Source: Rhinatrema bivittatum (taxonomy: Eukaryota; Chordata; Amphibia; Gymnophiona; Rhinatrematidae). Taken from it: a stretch of 64,000 nt of DNA. The first letter of the stretch is position 1. The number at the start of each line of letters is the position of its first letter. This document shows positions 43,914-55,129 of this stretch, in pieces. The stretch lies in contig NC_042623.1 in the NCBI RefSeq assembly GCF_901001135.1, forward strand, positions 95,370,884-95,434,883. The letters run 5' to 3'. Under the pieces are notes generated by a model. That model was not told the origin of the DNA. It saw only the letters and a list, made by a program, of their open reading frames with translations, and made no database searches. Position numbers and translations under genes: made by a program.

Positions 43914-44165
43914 GGATTTCATAACATTAAGAAACAAGACACAAAGAAAACCTACTGCATTTTTATTAACCTTGACTTCATTGGTTCTTAAATGTAATTA
44001 TTTTGTTTTTCAGAAATTGTATTTTGAGCAAATATCTGGAACAGCAATGGGTGCAACAATAACACAGTCATTAGCCAATCTTTTTATGTCAAAGTTTGAA
44101 ATAGAATGAGTTAATCATTCACTTTTTTGTATCAAATTTTCTTTTGGAAACATGTTATTGATGCA
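43914..44165 (+). pseudogene. Penelope-like RT, C-terminal palm piece
   Basis: The frame reads FITLRNKTQRKPTAFLL, LTSLVLKCNYFVFQKLYFEQ, then ISGTAMGATITQSLANLFMS. The GTAMG block corresponds to the conserved Penelope motif before the catalytic DD box. The element is cut at about 44165, before the catalytic DD, which is lost. Confidence 0.88.
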
Positions 44166-44174
44166 CATCTCTAA

Positions 44175-45450
44175 TGTACACCTATGTCTGTTTCTAGAGA
44201 CAGATCATGAATGGGTGTCTGCTGCTCTACTAGTCACTGCAGCATCATATAGGTGGAATTCTAGTGGGTACAATTTCTTTAATTAGATGCTTTTGAGGTA
44301 TCCTGAATTCTTCTCGCTTCTCATGGATAAACTGCCTCGCCTTCACACTCCTATGAGAATGCTCTGTTATTTCCTGCCCCTCTCTCAGGAATTCTGTCAT
44401 TGATGGGCCCCAGTCCCAGAGCATCCCTCATTGCCAGGTGCACCAAGTATGCAAAGCTGCAGATAATCTGAAAGCCTTCATCTTCTATTGTTTTTACCAT
44501 ATTTGCACCGCAGTCTGTCACAAAGAAACCTGCCTAAAGGTTCCAACCTCTCCTGGTACAGCTGCCAACTCTCCAGCATCTTTCAAATGGTTGATAGAAT
44601 ATTGAACAAGGTATGGGGGCTATGCATCAACTGGGTATGTAGCAAAGACCACCTGCACCCTGATGTTCCATCTCTGCTAGAAATGCTGCAAGCCCTTGCC
44701 TTAGCCAGTTTCACCAGTGTACCAGAGAGAGATTGGAGTGCATAACTTTCTTGCTGGTCCAGATGTTACTGGTGAAATGCACACTAATCCCCTCTGCCTT
44801 AGCCAGCTGTGACTACATGGGACTAAGGTACTGGTTATACAGGGTAGGGATGTTCTTCCTAATAAATGTCATCCTGGAGGGCACTATACAATTAAGGGGC
44901 TAACACATGCAGCAGGCACTTAATCCCATGTTCTTTATTACCTGCAGGGGCTGGTAATCTAGAGCAATTATTTCCATAATGCTCCTCATTACTATTTTAG
45001 ATGCTGTCTGTTTCTTGCCCTGGGCAGTGCTATGGAACACCACCCCATTTCCACTATGGTGGGTTGTGGCTTTGGGCTTTTGGCTGCTGGCCTGCCACAT
45101 GATTGCTGGAAAGGGCTAAGGAATCAGTTTGGGAAAACGTCTTCTCCTTTCAAACCCTTTTGCTCTGACTTTTACTTAGATTGACAGAAGGGGTCCCAAG
45201 CTATTACTGTCACCCTCCCCTAATGCCAATGCTAGTAGGTGCTCCTTCTACAGGTGGTGCTTTATACACTTATTTGCCAGATGCACCAGTTGCTTCCTTC
45301 GACTGATATCTTCCCTATAGTGAATACACTGAGCAAAGTCCTCCCTCACTTTAAAGTGCCTTCAGATCAGAGCTATCTTCCTCGATCCCTTCTCTACATT
45401 TTTGGAGGCTGATGCTGGCACTCGAGTTGAGGTAGAAGGTAAATCCTGAG
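44175..45450 (-). pseudogene. hAT transposase remnant with BED finger
   Basis: On the minus strand, 45400-45200 resembles a BED zinc finger (HFKVREDFAQCIHYREDISR and KCIKHHL…KEHLLAL, with C and H ligands still visible). 45080-44750 reads MEIIALDYQPLQVIKNMGL, VPSRMTFIRKNIPTLYNQYL and ISVHFTSNIWTSK, the hAT pattern with the catalytic Asp replaced (TSNIW where TDIW is usual). 44540-44200 has CKYGKNNRR… and RRQFIHEKREEF-type residues near the end of the RNase H-like core. The dimerisation tail is absent. It is decayed beyond activity. Confidence 0.8.
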
Positions 45451-46559
45451 GAAAAATGCCAGTGATATCACTCACTCTACCTGCACTGCCTGCTCTTTTC
45501 AACATCATCAGTATAATCTATCTCTACTATAACTGAATTGGAGACAAAGATGCTACAGACTAAACTTCTCAAATTTTCTTTGGCTACTAGCTCTTCAAAA
45601 TCTTCTGATTCAAAGAATCCCAGACAAGTTTCTTCCTATGAATTGGTTGGTGCAAATACTGTCTTCACTGTCTCAGAAGGAGGAACCAAAGAGAAGCGTG
45701 CACAGCTAGATTTGGACATTGCACACCTGCAACTCCTTCCCTGCTAATGCTAATCTTGGATGATTCTTCATCTTTTGTCTCTGCTCAAAAATAAGAAGTA
45801 GAGAAACAGGTGGTATTGGCACATACTTTTCAAATTTCAATTTCTTCTTCATAGAGTTGCCTTCCTCTCCTGAAATTCTGGACCTAAAAAAGTACCACTT
45901 TAATTTGGGTGCTAGACTGCCTTTTTTTTTAGTTAACTCTTTATTTATAATTTTTAAATTGTACATTCAAGATACCTTGATTCAAAGAAAACACAGAATC
46001 CAATTACAATCATTCAAAGAAAAAAATATAAAGAACATAGACTGCCTTTTCCATTGCTTCCCCTGCCAAAGCTGCCAACCCTGACAACATCCCTTCCTTT
46101 GTACTTTCCTGACATGATAGAATTTGCTGGTTCACTGCCTACTGGGAGTGTAAAATATTACAATGAATTTCTAACTGTACCCTTTCTCAAGTACCATTGT
46201 ACGGAGAATATAATAAATACAGACACAGATATATATAGCAAATATGTGTGTATTCCTCACAAATCAAAGCTGTTAACAGAATGTCAGCCCTTTAAGACTA
46301 TTTTCTTCAGTCTCTAAGTTTGCTGTGCTCACCTCATTGGCCAGAAATTTAAAAAAACAACCCACTAGCACTGCTGCAACTACAATCTCCACATTGTTTT
46401 ACACCCTGATCCTCCCCAGTAAAGAGAAAAATCAAAATCAGCAGCAGTGCACTGCCTCTCTTCCTGGCACAGTGAGAAAGACCACTGTAGTACAAAGAAG
46501 ATTAGAAGCTACCTTTTACCATTGTCAAATCCAAAAGTTAAGCTTGTCCTCTGGTTATT
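45451..46559 (-). other. Upstream part of the hAT element, no intact gene
   Basis: No coherent frame. Short frames on both strands lack motifs. An A-rich stretch at about 45920-46040 (TTTTTTTTTAGTTAACTC, AAAAAAATATAAAG) may be a LINE tail. Confidence 0.4.
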
Positions 46560-46840
46560 CTCCTTGCCAGCTTGTCCTACCTTAGCTATGACAAGGCTCT
46601 GACAAGGTAGTGAGGTCATGCAGACAAGAGTTGGTTGCTATAGTTACTATTATTTTTTTCCCACACTACACAGCCATAGTCTTCAATGGGCCAATGAAAT
46701 GGGAAAACCAAATACATGGGATGAAGACAATTCATTTCATTTTTGGGTCCCCAGCATTCATTTCAGAGACCTTGAATAAATCAAATATAGGCACATTCAT
46801 TATGTTTTACCCATTCATTTCAAACAAATGCACATCTCTA
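46560..46840 (-). mobile_element. hAT terminal region, shared with 14678
   Basis: On the plus strand it ends CAAACAAATGCACATCTCTA at 46840. The complement aligns with 14678-14945 for about 260 bp. It lies upstream of the transposase remnant in the same orientation, so it is plausibly the 5' end of that element. Confidence 0.7.
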
Positions 46841-46965
46841 AAAGAGATAATAGGGGCTTAATTTACTAAGTCCCAATAAATGACCATATGGCTTGGTGAT
46901 TCACTCTTCCTCTTAGTAAACTCCATGGGAAAAAATACTGCAGCAATGAAAGACATCCCTGAACC

Positions 46966-47899
46966 ATGCACGATGACTACAAAGTAAAGATTAATAATAA
47001 GGAATCTCCGCTCATCAACACCACCAGAGGTGTTCCACAGGGCTCCTCTCTGTCTCCTACACTTTTCAACCTATACCTTCTTCCCCTTTGCCAACTGCTT
47101 ACGAATTTTAAACTCAAACACTATCTCTACGCCGATGATGTCCAAATCCTGATCCCAATAATCGAATCCCTCACAAAAACACTGAAGTTCTGGGACAACT
47201 GCCTCCAAGATATCAACGACCTCCTTACCACCTTAAATCTTGTTCTTAACACGTCTAAGACAAATGCTCCTTATATCTCCCAACCACAATGATAACATAC
47301 TTTCAAGTCACACAAACACCCTGGTCAGCCAAGCAAGAGACCTCGGAGTTATAATTGATAACCAGCTAAATCTAAAAAAGTTCATCACCAACACAACCAA
47401 AGACTGCTTCTTCAAACTTCAGGTACTAAAAAGACTCAAACCGCTACTGTACTTTCAAGACTTCAGATCGGTACTCCAGGCCATTATATTCTCCAAATTA
47501 GATTACTGCAATTCCATTCTGCTAGGTCTTCCCGCCTCTTCCACCAAACAACTTCAGATGCTACAAAATTCGGCCGCTAAAATTTTAACAAACTCCAACA
47601 GAAGAGACCACATTACACCCATCCTAAAAAACCTGCATTGGCTCCCAGTAAACTTTAGAATTCTTCACAAGTGTCTCACCAACATCCATAAAACCATTTA
47701 CAACAGAACACCCATCGATTTACACTACCCACTCACGCTGCACTTCTCTTCTAGACCCATCAGAGAAGCATACAAGGGCTCGCTACACCCCCCCCCCCCC
47801 CCCCCCCCCAGCCAAATCCACACATCTCTCATCCACCAAAGATCGAGCCTTCTCGACAGCGGCTCCAACCATCTGGAACTCCATGCCCCCAGACCTTAG
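46966..47899 (+). pseudogene. L2 reverse transcriptase, C-terminal half
   Basis: The first frame (to 47292) has GVPQGSSLSPTLFNLYLLPL and the catalytic YADDVQILIP near 47130. A one-base shift joins it to 47240-47899 with ARDLGVIIDNQLNLKKFI, AIIFSKLDYCNSILLGLPAS, DHITPILKNLHWLPVNFRI. A run of 22 C (47788-47809) adds a proline stretch, and a stop follows at 47897-47899. The rest of the C-terminus continues in other frames (TFRKKLKAWLFLQAFPD near 47925). The copy is well preserved apart from these two lesions. Confidence 0.93.
47788..47809 (+). repeat. 22-base poly-C run
   Basis: An uninterrupted run of 22 C inside L2 coding sequence. Its length is prone to assembly error. Confidence 0.9.
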
Positions 47900-48419
47900 A
47901 CAAGAACCGTGCATACTGACATTCAGAAAGAAACTCAAGGCATGGCTATTTCTACAAGCCTTCCCTGATCTATGACCGCCCCAACTATAATAACTCGCCA
48001 TGGTTTTCCAGTCGACGTAACCCATCCCTGACTTGGCTTCTGACTATACATTAATTATTCCCGAGTTTTATGAACTGACAATATTTAGTCAGGAACATAT
48101 GATATTATTACAGCCCTGAGTATATGATATTTATATATTTGAAATAATCCAGTCCTGAGTACATGTTTTATGATAATCCTGAATATATGACTAGATATTA
48201 TTTATTTCTGAGTTAGCCACCTCTCTGGCTCTTCCTCCCCCCAGTTCATGTGCCCCTGTTTTATTGTAACTTTTGTTCACTTGTTCTCTCTTCGCCTATT
48301 GTTCATGTTGATGTTAATGTTTTTTGCACCATTGTTTCTTGTAAACTGATATGATATGATTGGTATCATGAATGTCGGTATAAAAAAGCCCTAAATAAAT
48401 AAATACATAAAATGACAGT

Positions 48420-49640
48420 TCCAGGACTGTAGGGCTGACATTAGTTAAAGGGGCCACATGTGTTGAGTAAGCCTCCCTCCAAAGTAGTAAAAGCCCTGCA
48501 GGTCTGTATAGATCCCCATTCCAATCCCCGGCCACCCTTGCAAGCAGCCCATAGTTGCAAAAAAAAAACAAAAAAAAAACTTTTGCTGGCTATGAATGTC
48601 CTGCCACCATCCCATAACCCACTCTTTGATTGAAATAACTCATATCCGGGATGTGGGGAGGCCGTGCCCCCACCCCCAGGCCCCCTTTTTAAAAATAAAT
48701 GACCCTGATTGTCTAGTGGACTACCCCATACCCCAGCCCCTGGATCCCCCACCCCCTAAACAAAAAGGATCCCTGGTGTTCTAATGGACCTCCAACCCTA
48801 CCCCTCTCTTAACTCCCTGGGCCCCTGCTTACCTAAAAAAAAGTTTTACTGGTGGTGCAGTGGGGGCCTGGAATGCCCCCTTGGCTCTGGGTCCAGGTGG
48901 TAACCATTTTACTATATGATAGGGAAAAAGGCCTGGCTGTGCCATTTTGGAAAATGGCTGCTACCTGGGTCTGGTCTAGGGAGTGCTCTGGCACCACCAA
49001 TGATGCATTTTTAGGTAAGGGAGGTCGTAAGGATAGGCATTAAGTGTTCACTAGATCATCAGGAATACTTTTTTGTTTAAGGGTGGGGGTGGGGTTCTGT
49101 GGGGTGTGGTGGTCCACTGAACCACCAAAGTCATATTTTTAAAAGGGGGGGGGGGGCCTGGCCTCCTGAAATCATGAGCCTGGGTTTTTTCAGACAAAGA
49201 GTGAGTTTGGTGGTGGGGGTGTGGCTTTCCCTGTTCAGAAAAACCTTATCTTTTTTTACATTTGCAATTATGGGTCATTTGCAAGGGCAGCCAAGCAGGT
49301 GGGTTGGGGGGTGGGGGGGTGGGAGAGGAATAGCTGGGCCAATGCAGAACCCTGTGGGTTTTACTAATTTGGGGGGATGTTTTCAGGGCCAAGTAGTCCT
49401 TTTATGGCTAGGACACAGGTCCATCGAGACATGCATTAATGTCCCGCTGCATCAGCAGGAAATTAGCTGCAACTCCTGAGTTGTAGCTAATTCTAAATCC
49501 AAAAATATGGCTTGCAAATTTCAAATATCTCATGTTATCACCACGTTAGACCAATTATCAAGCAAAAACAGCATCTTTTGCATGGCCAATGGCCTAATGT
49601 GGCTTAGTGAATGAGGCCCTATGTTTGCCATTTATCTGAT
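48420..49640. mobile_element. Large imperfect inverted repeat (foldback element)
   Basis: 48430-48570 (AAGCCCTGCAGG…CAAGCAGCCCATAGTTGC) is an imperfect reverse complement of about 49255-49400 (GCAATTATGGGTCATTTGC…AACCCTGTGGGTTTTACTA). The central part has mirrored CCACCCCC / GGGGGTGGG tracts. Frames here are low-complexity artefacts. The true ends are unclear. Confidence 0.65.
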
Positions 49641-49656
49641 CCCAGATCTTCACTGA

Positions 49657-50208
49657 GGGGCAGATTTTAAAACCTGCGTGCGGGCGCAGATTTGTTCACG
49701 CAACCCAGCGTGAAAAAATCCTCGCCCGATTTTATAACATGTGCAACTTGCGCACGCTGAGCCGCGCAGCCTGCCTCCATTCCCTCCGAGGCTGCTCCGA
49801 AATCAGAGCGGCCTCAGAGGGAACGTTCCTTCCGCCCCCCGCACCTTCCCTTCCCTTCCCCTACCTAACCCACCCCCCAGCCCTACCTAGAACCCCCCTT
49901 ACCTTTGTTGAAGAAGTTACGCCTGCCTCCTGACAGGCGTAACTTACGCATGCCGGCCGATGGCCGGCCCGCAATCCCAGGCACAGCGGCAAATGGCCGC
50001 TGTGCCTGGAGGCTCAAGCCACACCCTGCCCCCGGACCGCCCATGCCCCACCCCTTTTTGCAAGCCCCGGGACATACGCGAGTCCCGGGGCTTGCACGCG
50101 CCGCCGAGCCTATGCAAGATAGGCTCAGCGCGCGCAGGGGGAGGCAGGGGTAGGTTTTCGGAGGTTGCGCGCATATCTTACGTGCACAACCCTTTGAAAA
50201 TCTACCTC
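49657..50208. mobile_element. Harbinger-type MITE, older relative of 22265
   Basis: The ends GGGGCAGATTTTAAAA and TTTGAAAATCTACCTC are inverted with a few mismatches. TGA flanks both sides (49654-49656 and 50209-50211), a 3-bp duplication. The CpG-rich interior shares words with 22265-22947 (GAGCCGCGCAGCCTRCC, CATTCCCTCC, CTACCTAACCCACCC). Confidence 0.85.
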
Positions 50209-50211
50209 TGA

Positions 50212-51750
50212 GTGTTTTTCTAGCTTTCATGATAACCAATAATTAGCTGCACATTTTGAATATATGTTAATATAAAATCATTTTTAAAAATTATTGGTTA
50301 AATTTAGATACCAAGCTTTCTAATTTCTTAAAATGTAATGCTTAGCATAACTACTAGCTAAGGAAGACATTACAGGAGTCATATGTAAAAGCCTGCATAA
50401 ATTTGATGGGGAGTATGCACACATACATAGCACTAATTTTCAAGGCAAATTCATTCACATAAGTTCTATTTGAAAATTATTCCACCAATATTATCTGCAA
50501 AGACATTTTTCAGGTAATTTATGCACATACTTTAAAAAGCATGTGTGTAAGTGCAAACCCCTTCTCAACCTTGGGCCCAGGAATGCTTCTGATTTGTCTG
50601 GGCAGACTTAATGTTCACATAGGACATACGCGCATAAGTTTACTCACATATTGGAAAGGCAATTTTATAACAGGTCATTTCTGCAGAAATTGCCTTTTGA
50701 AAAGTCCTTCTAAATCACATTTATTTATGTCCCTTTTCATCCATTGATTTGTGTATAAAATTGGTTTTCACCCAGTCCATTTGCTCTCATTGCTTTCCTT
50801 ATACAAAGTCTCAAGGCTTGTTGTGAATAATGTAAATAATACCCCATGAAAGTGTAGATAGGTCAGGCTCAGAATAATCTGAGGAGAGTTATTAGATCCT
50901 GCAGCTATTGCTGGTCATTGGGAAGGGAATGACAAGGTTGTCCTCTAATTTAGAATCCGGCCGTTGCCTTGGTGATAATAGGTAAATCTGCAACTTGATC
51001 TTCTTGACCACCTGCTGTATTTGATAATATGGTTGGAATATATATGGTTGTGGATATAAAGTGAACTGTCTGTAACAGTACTGTTCTGAGACTTGAATGA
51101 GGAAGCCTGATTTTTCTCTCTCTTCTGACTGGATGATGAAGAAAGGCTCAGGGATATCATTGCATAGTGCATGGATTTTAAAGCCAGAGTTCAGTACAGG
51201 GTCTGCAGTCATGGGAAGAAAATCTTTAAATCATTTTAAAGAAAAAGCAAAGGGAAGCCCATACCCCATGCTAAAGAAGGTTATTATTCCGAGAAATTTC
51301 CTGTATTCTTTATTGCTGCTAATGGTTGGTTAGTTTGCATTCTAAAAATAACAGTCTTATACCTAGGGCATAGTCAGCACACCAACTCTTTGGGACAATT
51401 TTCTATAAGGGTTCAGAGTGTTATATCTGTCTGATTCTGATTGGCTGCCATAGGGTATGGTAGGAAGGGAGGTTCAGATAGATGCATTGTAAAAGAAATT
51501 TGGGATTATCAATGATTCCTATATTCCTTTTAATTCTTTTCTCTTCCAGAGATATGCATAACTTATTAACATTGTAAATGAGCATCTGTGAACCTTAAAA
51601 TCAATAAAATAAAATAAAATAGAAGTTTAAACCATTGCATTAAGAATATATTTTGTTAGTTTTGGAAAATGTTGCCAATGTCTCGTAAGATATAAAACAT
51701 ATTTTTTGATAAATGCTCTAGAAGAGAATATGTTTCAAAAGAGACAATGA
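50212..51750. other. No recognised gene
   Basis: AT-rich. 50400-50720 has AATTTTCAAGGCAAATTC and GGCAATTTTATAACAGGTCA words like the MITE families but no definable ends. AAAATAAAATAAAAT at about 51606-51620 looks like a LINE or SINE tail. Confidence 0.45.
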
Positions 51751-51754
51751 TTTA

Positions 51755-51880
51755 TTTAGATTTTTCATATTCCGCTTTTTGACATTTCAAAGTGTATATC
51801 AAAGCGGATTACATTCAGGTACTATAGGTATTTCCCTATTTCCACAGGGCTTACAATCTTGGGTAATGGAGTGGATATAT
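51755..51880 (-). mobile_element. L2/SINE tail fragment
   Basis: AGCGGATTACATTCAGGTAC and TAGGTATTTCCCTATT match the tail of the SINE at 36020 and the fragment at 25180. No SINE head is present. Confidence 0.7.
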
Positions 51881-52544
51881 ACAAGAAGGATAAATACAGA
51901 TATGAAGCAAAAATATCATTATATATAGTGCTATCTGACATAAATCAAACAGTTACAATTCCCTTGTTTCAGAGAGCTTATAATGAAGGATGAGCAAACC
52001 TTAAACACAGGTATAAGGATAAATTCCACTTCTCTTGCTCCTTTAGGATTTCAGCTTAATTGAAACCTACCCTAACTATGACTATAACTTCAAGATCCTT
52101 CTTTTGAAGGTACTTGGGGGTCCCTCCACCACCACAGCCTTTACTATATTTTATTCCTTCACTTTTCCGTTTCTATAAACCAGAAAATAGTAGTGACGGT
52201 CATCAATAAGATTCATGGCAGCTCTCTCTAGAGCCTGCTATGCGTGCATTTTAAATCCTACCCATACATGTCACAATAGTAACATGGATGGGGATTTTTT
52301 CTCCTCCCCTCCCATCCCTTCCCTTCTGGCGGCTGTGAAGGCAGCCTCTGTAACACTACCAGTTTAATGAGCAATAACTGCTTCTGGCAATTGAACCTAA
52401 GTGTCCCATATGTCACTGCATTCCATTAACACTAGAACATCAAGATCAATCCCTATATTTGTGTCAAAATCAATTGCAGATCAATATAAATGTATTGATG
52501 ATTCTGCTGCAACGGTGACATTTTTTAAGTGCATACTTTAATTG
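51881..52544. other. No recognised gene
   Basis: Nothing supported on either strand. Confidence 0.45.
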
Positions 52545-52650
52545 TGAATCATGGCAAAATCTGTGGATCTCACTTTCCCTGCTTTACTGTAAACCACTTA
52601 GAACTTTTGATTGTGCAGCCTATAAATACTTCAAATAAAAATAAAAATAG
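52545..52650 (+). mobile_element. LINE 3' tail of an undetermined family
   Basis: CTGTAAACCACTTAGAAC, CCTATAAATACTTC and AAATAAAAATAAAAATAG have the layout of a LINE/SINE 3' end. No coding portion remains. Confidence 0.55.
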
Positions 52651-52664
52651 CTATAATCTATATT

Positions 52665-53045
52665 TTAGAAAGTGCTTGGGAGAATCTGGCTGTCATGGTA
52701 CATATGGGCATCAATAACATAGGAAAATTTGGGAGGAAGGTTCTGGAAGCCAAAGTTAGGCTTTTAGATAATAAAAAAAAAAAGCTGAAAGAAGCAGTCT
52801 CTGAAATGCTCCCTTTCCAAGTACAGGTCTCCAGAGTCTGGCAGAGCTCTAGAGTCTCAATGTGTGGATGAAACGATGGTGCAGGGAAGAGGGATGAAGT
52901 TTCGTAAGGAACAGAGCAACTTTTTGGGGAAGGGGGAGTCTTTTCTGGAAGGACAGGCTTCACCTGGAACCAGGCTGCTGGCGCTAACTTTTCAAAACGA
53001 GATAGAGCAGCATTTAAACTAGAACAAGGGAGAAAGCCAAGAATC
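52665..53045 (+). pseudogene. CR1 5' ORF (esterase-like) fragment
   Basis: The frame VMVHMGINNIGKFGRKVLEA with RLL…KLKEA and AVSEMLPF corresponds to the SGNH/esterase-like region seen in the upstream ORF of CR1 elements. The conserved GTND is changed to GINN. It is followed by GRTGFTWNQAAGANF and several stops. The function is thought to concern RNP or membrane handling, which is uncertain. Confidence 0.7.
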
Positions 53046-53224
53046 GCTCAGTAGCGCATGGTTTGGAGGGAGGTAGGTTTGTAGCACACGAATAAAACAT
53101 AGAGTTAAGACATCCCAACAGAGAGGGTCCATTAAAAGCAAAAGTAGTCCATGTGCCTATAAGTAAAGAAACATTTAAGCTAAAGGATTCCAAATAACCC
53201 TATCAACTGAAAAGCAGGTTGTTA

Positions 53225-55059
53225 ATAGAAACAAAAAGCACACTTTGAAATGTCTGTATGCCAATGCCAGAAGTCCAAGTAGTAAGATGGAAGAGTTAGA
53301 GTGTATAGCAGTGAATGATGAGATAGATATAATTGGCATCTCAGAGACCTGGTGGAAAGAGGAAAAACAGTGGGATAGTGATATACTATAGAGATGTGAA
53401 TCGAAACCGGAATCGGTTCGGATTCCGGTTCCGATTCACATGTGGGTTTTTTTGCATCGGGCCCGATCGCTGTTTTGTTTATCGGCTGCGCCCGAGCCGA
53501 TAAACAAAAAACCCACCCCGACCCTTTAAAACTAACCCCTTAGCTTCCCCGACCCTCCCGACCCCACCAAAAAACCTTTTACAGGTACCTGGTGGTCCAG
53601 TGGGGGTCCCAGGAGCGATCTCCCGCTCCGGGCCGTCCTCCCGCTCCCGGGCCGTTGGCTGCCACTAATCAAAATGGTGCCGATGGCCCTTTGCCCTTAC
53701 CATGTGACAGGGTATCCATGCCATTGGCCGGACCCTGTCACATGGTAGGAGCACTGGATGGCCGGTGCCATCTTGTGCTCCTACCATGTGACAGGGGCTG
53801 ACCAATGGCACTGGTAGCCCCTGTGACATAGTACGGGCAAAGGCTATTGGCGCCATTTTGAATACTGGCAGCCGATGGTCCGAGTGCAGGAGGTCGCTCC
53901 CAGACCCCTGCTGGACTTTTGGCAAGTCTTGTGGGGGTCAGGAGGGTCCCCCAAGACTTTCCAAAAGCCCCTGGTGGTCCAGCGGGGGTCCGGGAGCAAT
54001 CTCCTGCACTTGGGCCATCGGCTGCCAGTAATCAAAATGGCGCTGATAGCCTTTGCCCTTACTATGTCACAGGGGCTAGCCCCTGTCACATGGTAGGAGC
54101 ACAAGATGGTGCCGGCCATCCAGTGCTCCTATCATGTGAGAGGGTCCGGCCAATGGCAAGGATACCCTGTCACATGGTAAGGGCAAAGGGCCATCGGCGC
54201 CATTTTGATTAGTGGCAGCCGATTGCCCGGGAGTGGGAGAATGGCCCGGAGTAGGAGATCACTGCCGGGACCCCCACGGGACCACCAGGTACCTGTAAAA
54301 AGTTTTTGGGGGCATCAGGAGGATGGGGGAAGCTAAGGGGTTAGTTTTAAAGGGTCGGGCTGGGTTTAGGGGTTATTTTTGTGTGCCGTTTTTCCCGCCC
54401 TCCCCCAAAACGATAAGGGAACCCCCCACGATCAATATCGTGGGGTTTTCCTATCGTTTTGGGGGAGCCCCCCGATTTCTGACGATTTTGAAAATATTGA
54501 CGATATTTTCAATCGTCCAAAGCCCGATTCACATCCCTAATGTACTATGTTACAAATTATATTGCAATGATAGATCAACTTGTTGGGGGGGGGGGGGGGT
54601 GATTGACTCTATGCCCTCCCAGACATAAAACATGATAAATATCATACAAGTGACTAAATGCACAGTATAATCTTTATGGGTTGAAATCCCATGTGTGTTA
54701 AGAATATAATGATAGGAGTATACTACTGTCCACCTGTTCAAAATGATGAGAAGGATGATGAAATGCTAAGAGGAATCAGGGAAGCTAACCAATTTGGATG
54801 TGCAATTATATTGGGAGATTTCAATTACACCAATATTGATTGGGTAAATGTAACATCAGGACATGCTAGAGAGGTAAAGTTACTGGATGGAATAAGTGAC
54901 TGCTTCATGGAGCAATTGGTTTGGGAAACGATGCGAGAGGGAGCTATTTTAGATCTAATTTTTAGTGGTGTGCAAAATTTGGTGAGAGTGGTAACAGTGG
55001 TGGGGCCACTTGGCCATAGTAATCATAACATGACCAAATTGGAGCTAATAACTGGATAA
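53225..55059 (+). pseudogene. CR1 endonuclease domain split by hAT MITE
   Basis: 53230-53385 reads ARSPSSKMEELECIA and DEIDIIGISETWWKE (the E of ETWW is the conserved endonuclease residue). The hAT MITE then interrupts. From 54691 the frame continues as MIGVYYCPP, CAIILGDFNYTNIDW (GDFN, conserved), REGAILDLIFSG and VGPLGHSNHNM (SxH region). The enzyme nicks target DNA for target-primed reverse transcription. It is inactive because of the insertion and a G tract at about 54584-54598. Confidence 0.9.
53389..54539. mobile_element. hAT-type MITE, 1151 bp
   Basis: The ends are TAGAGATGTGAATCG and CGATTCACATCCCTA. The flanks ATATACTA (53381-53388) and ATGTACTA (54540-54547) differ by one base, an 8-bp hAT duplication. 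The interior holds mirrored stretches (ACCATGTGACAGGG and its complement several times, CAAAATGGCGC words) and GC-rich CCCGACC tracts. Related copies lie at 62880-63268 and 63277-64000. No transposase is encoded. Confidence 0.9.
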
Positions 55060-55129
55060 TATGCAAATCTACATCTCTAACACCAAACTTTCAAAAGGCA
55101 AACTTTGATAAAATGAGGAAAATAGAAAA

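Larger units (their letters stand above)
40980..44165 (+). mobile_element. Penelope-like element (Neptune-type?), interrupted
   Basis: Pieces of one RT follow in order: 40980-41221, 41455-42193 and 43914-44165. They are separated by a MITE and by a 1.72 kb insertion. The sequence resembles Penelope-like elements more than LINEs. The GIY-YIG endonuclease expected downstream is not seen, because hAT sequence begins near 44170. Confidence 0.85.
46950..48412 (+). mobile_element. L2 LINE, 5' truncated
   Basis: The sequence starts within RT and ends with TGTAAACTGATATGATATG, GAATGTCGGTATAAAAAAGC and AAATAAATAAATACATAAA. Both the coding order and the tail are those of an L2. Confidence 0.92.

Noticed and set aside
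49944..50239. CpG island of a host promoter
   Set aside because: The CpG-rich stretch is the interior of a Harbinger-type MITE with 3-bp duplications, and no gene follows.
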